NCBI GenBank assembly: GCA_964458615.1
Contig: CAYWJR010000074.1
Coordinates: forward strand, 1 to 5,563
From: SHNJ01 sp964458615
GTDB lineage: Bacteria; Pseudomonadota; Alphaproteobacteria; SHNJ01
Reading direction: 5' to 3'
Length of the DNA stretch: 5,563 nucleotides
Shown: positions 4,527 to 5,563 of the stretch, piece after piece
Position numbering within the stretch: the stretch's first letter is position 1
How the letters are laid out: the number at the start of each line of letters is the position of its first letter
Program-made: the position numbers and the translations under genes
The notes under the pieces: model-generated
Seen by the model: the letters and a program-made list of their open reading frames with translations, nothing else
Told to the model about the DNA's origin: nothing
The model's database searches: none

Positions 4527-5563
4527 ATGGCAACTGCAACCACCACCATTCATTGGTTCCGCAAGGATCTGCGTTTGACGGACAATCCGGCTTTGTCGTA
4601 CGCCGCGAAAAACAATTGCATCGCGGTTTTCATCTTTGATGAAAACGCGCCGCATCGGCCAACCGGCGCTGCCTCGTTATGGTGGCTGCATCACAGCCTG
4701 ACGTCACTTGCGGCGGATTTGGCGAAAATCGGCATACCATTAATTTTAAAACGCGGCGCCGCGGCGGATATTTTGCCGAAATTGGCGGCGCAATTCAAAT
4801 CCGCCTGCATTACCGCCAACCGCCGTTATGAATCGACCCATATTGCCGAAGAAAGCCGGTTAAACGGCATGCTTGGTATGAACAATATTGAATTCAAATT
4901 GTTCGACGGCAATTTGTTGCACGACCCATTCACCCACCGCAACGGCCAAGGCAATCCATACCAAGTATACACCCCGTTTTGGAAATCGGTTGTAGCGGCG
5001 GGCGAACCAACGCGCCCCGTACCGGCGCCCCAAAAACAAAATCATGCGTTTGACGATTCCATAACCGCGCAATCGGAACGGATTGAGGATTGGAAATTAT
5101 TGCCCGAAAAACCGGATTGGGCAAAAATTATCGCGCAAAATTGGCGCCCTGGTTCTGCATCCGCGCAATCGCAATTGGATCATTTTTTAAACAATGCGGT
5201 TGTTGGATACAAGGAAAACCGCAACCGCCCCGATATGACCGGCACATCGCGCCTGTCGCCGCATTTGCATTGGGGCGAAATCAGCCCACGGGAAATTTGG
5301 CACCGTACCGCCGCCATATGTCACAGCCAGGGCAAAAACCACCTGCAAGGCGACGCGGAAGTTTTTTTAAAAGAACTGGTTTGGCGTGAATTTTCATATC
5401 ACCTGCTGGTGCATTATCCGAAAATGGCCACCGATCCGTTGCGCGCGCAATTCCGCGCATTCCCATGGCGCGAAAACAAGGCGCATGTGCAAGCCTGGAA
5501 AAAAGGATTGACCGGATACCCGATCGTCGATGCCGGCATGCGCGAATTGTGGCAAACCGGGTG
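4527..5563 (+). CDS. phrB: deoxyribodipyrimidine photolyase, class I type (3' truncated)
   Basis: The frame is open from ATG 4527 to the window end: 345 codons of a protein usually about 470-480 long. It repairs UV-induced cyclobutane pyrimidine dimers using FADH- and blue light. Seen in order: the N-terminal photolyase (antenna) domain opening with IHWFRKDLRLTDNPAL (8-23); the FAD-binding region beginning at Tyr228 (YKENRNRPD) with TSRLSP (240-245) and HLHWGEISPREIW (247-259); ELVWREF (283-289), which in the family includes DNA/lesion-contacting Trp and Glu; and AW..GLTGYPIVDAGMREL (324-341). The remaining FAD-domain helices, with most of the electron-transfer tryptophans, lie beyond the window. 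A related cryptochrome cannot be fully excluded without the C-terminus, but the motif set fits a CPD photolyase. The start is the only suitable one and lacks a Shine-Dalgarno. The gene is divergent from the FAS1 gene. Confidence 0.93.
   Translation, partial: MATATTTIHWFRKDLRLTDNPALSYAAKNNCIAVFIFDENAPHRPTGAASLWWLHHSLTSLAADLAKIGIPLILKRGAAADILPKLAAQFKSACITANRRYESTHIAEESRLNGMLGMNNIEFKLFDGNLLHDPFTHRNGQGNPYQVYTPFWKSVVAAGEPTRPVPAPQKQNHAFDDSITAQSERIEDWKLLPEKPDWAKIIAQNWRPGSASAQSQLDHFLNNAVVGYKENRNRPDMTGTSRLSPHLHWGEISPREIWHRTAAICHSQGKNHLQGDAEVFLKELVWREFSYHLLVHYPKMATDPLRAQFRAFPWRENKAHVQAWKKGLTGYPIVDAGMRELWQTG

Noticed and set aside
1..5563. CRISPR array, tRNA/rRNA genes, insertion sequences or phage genes
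   Set aside because: No spaced direct repeats, no tRNA-like cloverleaf, no transposase or terminal inverted repeats were seen; almost all bases are accounted for by ordinary genes.

Overview
The window looks like a chromosomal segment of a Gram-negative bacterium, most likely an alphaproteobacterium of intermediate G+C. The guess rests on the Tad (tight adherence) gene set, the TadE C-terminus ending in VRNEPF, the lipobox of TadD and the photolyase motifs. A finer placement (for example a Micavibrio-like lineage) would be speculation. Coding regions look close to half G+C, while the tadD/tadE spacer is only about one fifth G+C.

Layout. Positions 1-1466 hold the end of tadB and all of tadC on the plus strand, overlapping by ATGA; these are the two inner-membrane platform proteins of a Tad/type IVc pilus machine. 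tadD, a TPR lipoprotein, lies on the minus strand (1481-2263), convergent with tadC. A short AT-rich divergent spacer (2264-2357) separates tadD from two plus-strand genes one base apart (2358-2903 and 2905-3471). Both encode TadE-like minor pseudopilins with a G|xxxxE prepilin cleavage motif. The first also carries two tandem DxNxNGxxD loops resembling EF-hand/dockerin calcium-binding loops.

The pilus part ends at 3471. On the minus strand follow a 62-residue single-span membrane protein of unknown function (3480-3668) and, upstream of it, an exported FAS1 (fasciclin) protein with a lysine-rich linker (3686-4402), probably one transcription unit. A divergent spacer (4403-4526) contains a good extended -10 promoter for the FAS1 gene and an exact 9-bp DnaA box. 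The window closes with the first 345 codons of a class I-type DNA photolyase (4527 to the window end).

How the parts work together. TadB/TadC form the membrane platform, TadD is probably an outer-membrane-associated assembly lipoprotein, and the TadE-like proteins are minor pilins processed by a prepilin peptidase not in this window. The ATPase, secretin, major pilin and peptidase must lie elsewhere, probably upstream. The FAS1 protein could contribute to surface adhesion, but only neighbourhood suggests this. The photolyase is an unrelated DNA-repair gene. The points most worth checking are the calcium-loop insert in a minor pilin, two genes without a Shine-Dalgarno whose -10-like hexamers end exactly 6 nt before the ATG (possible leaderless mRNAs), and the DnaA box between divergent promoters. 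I see no clear new defence or mobile system here.
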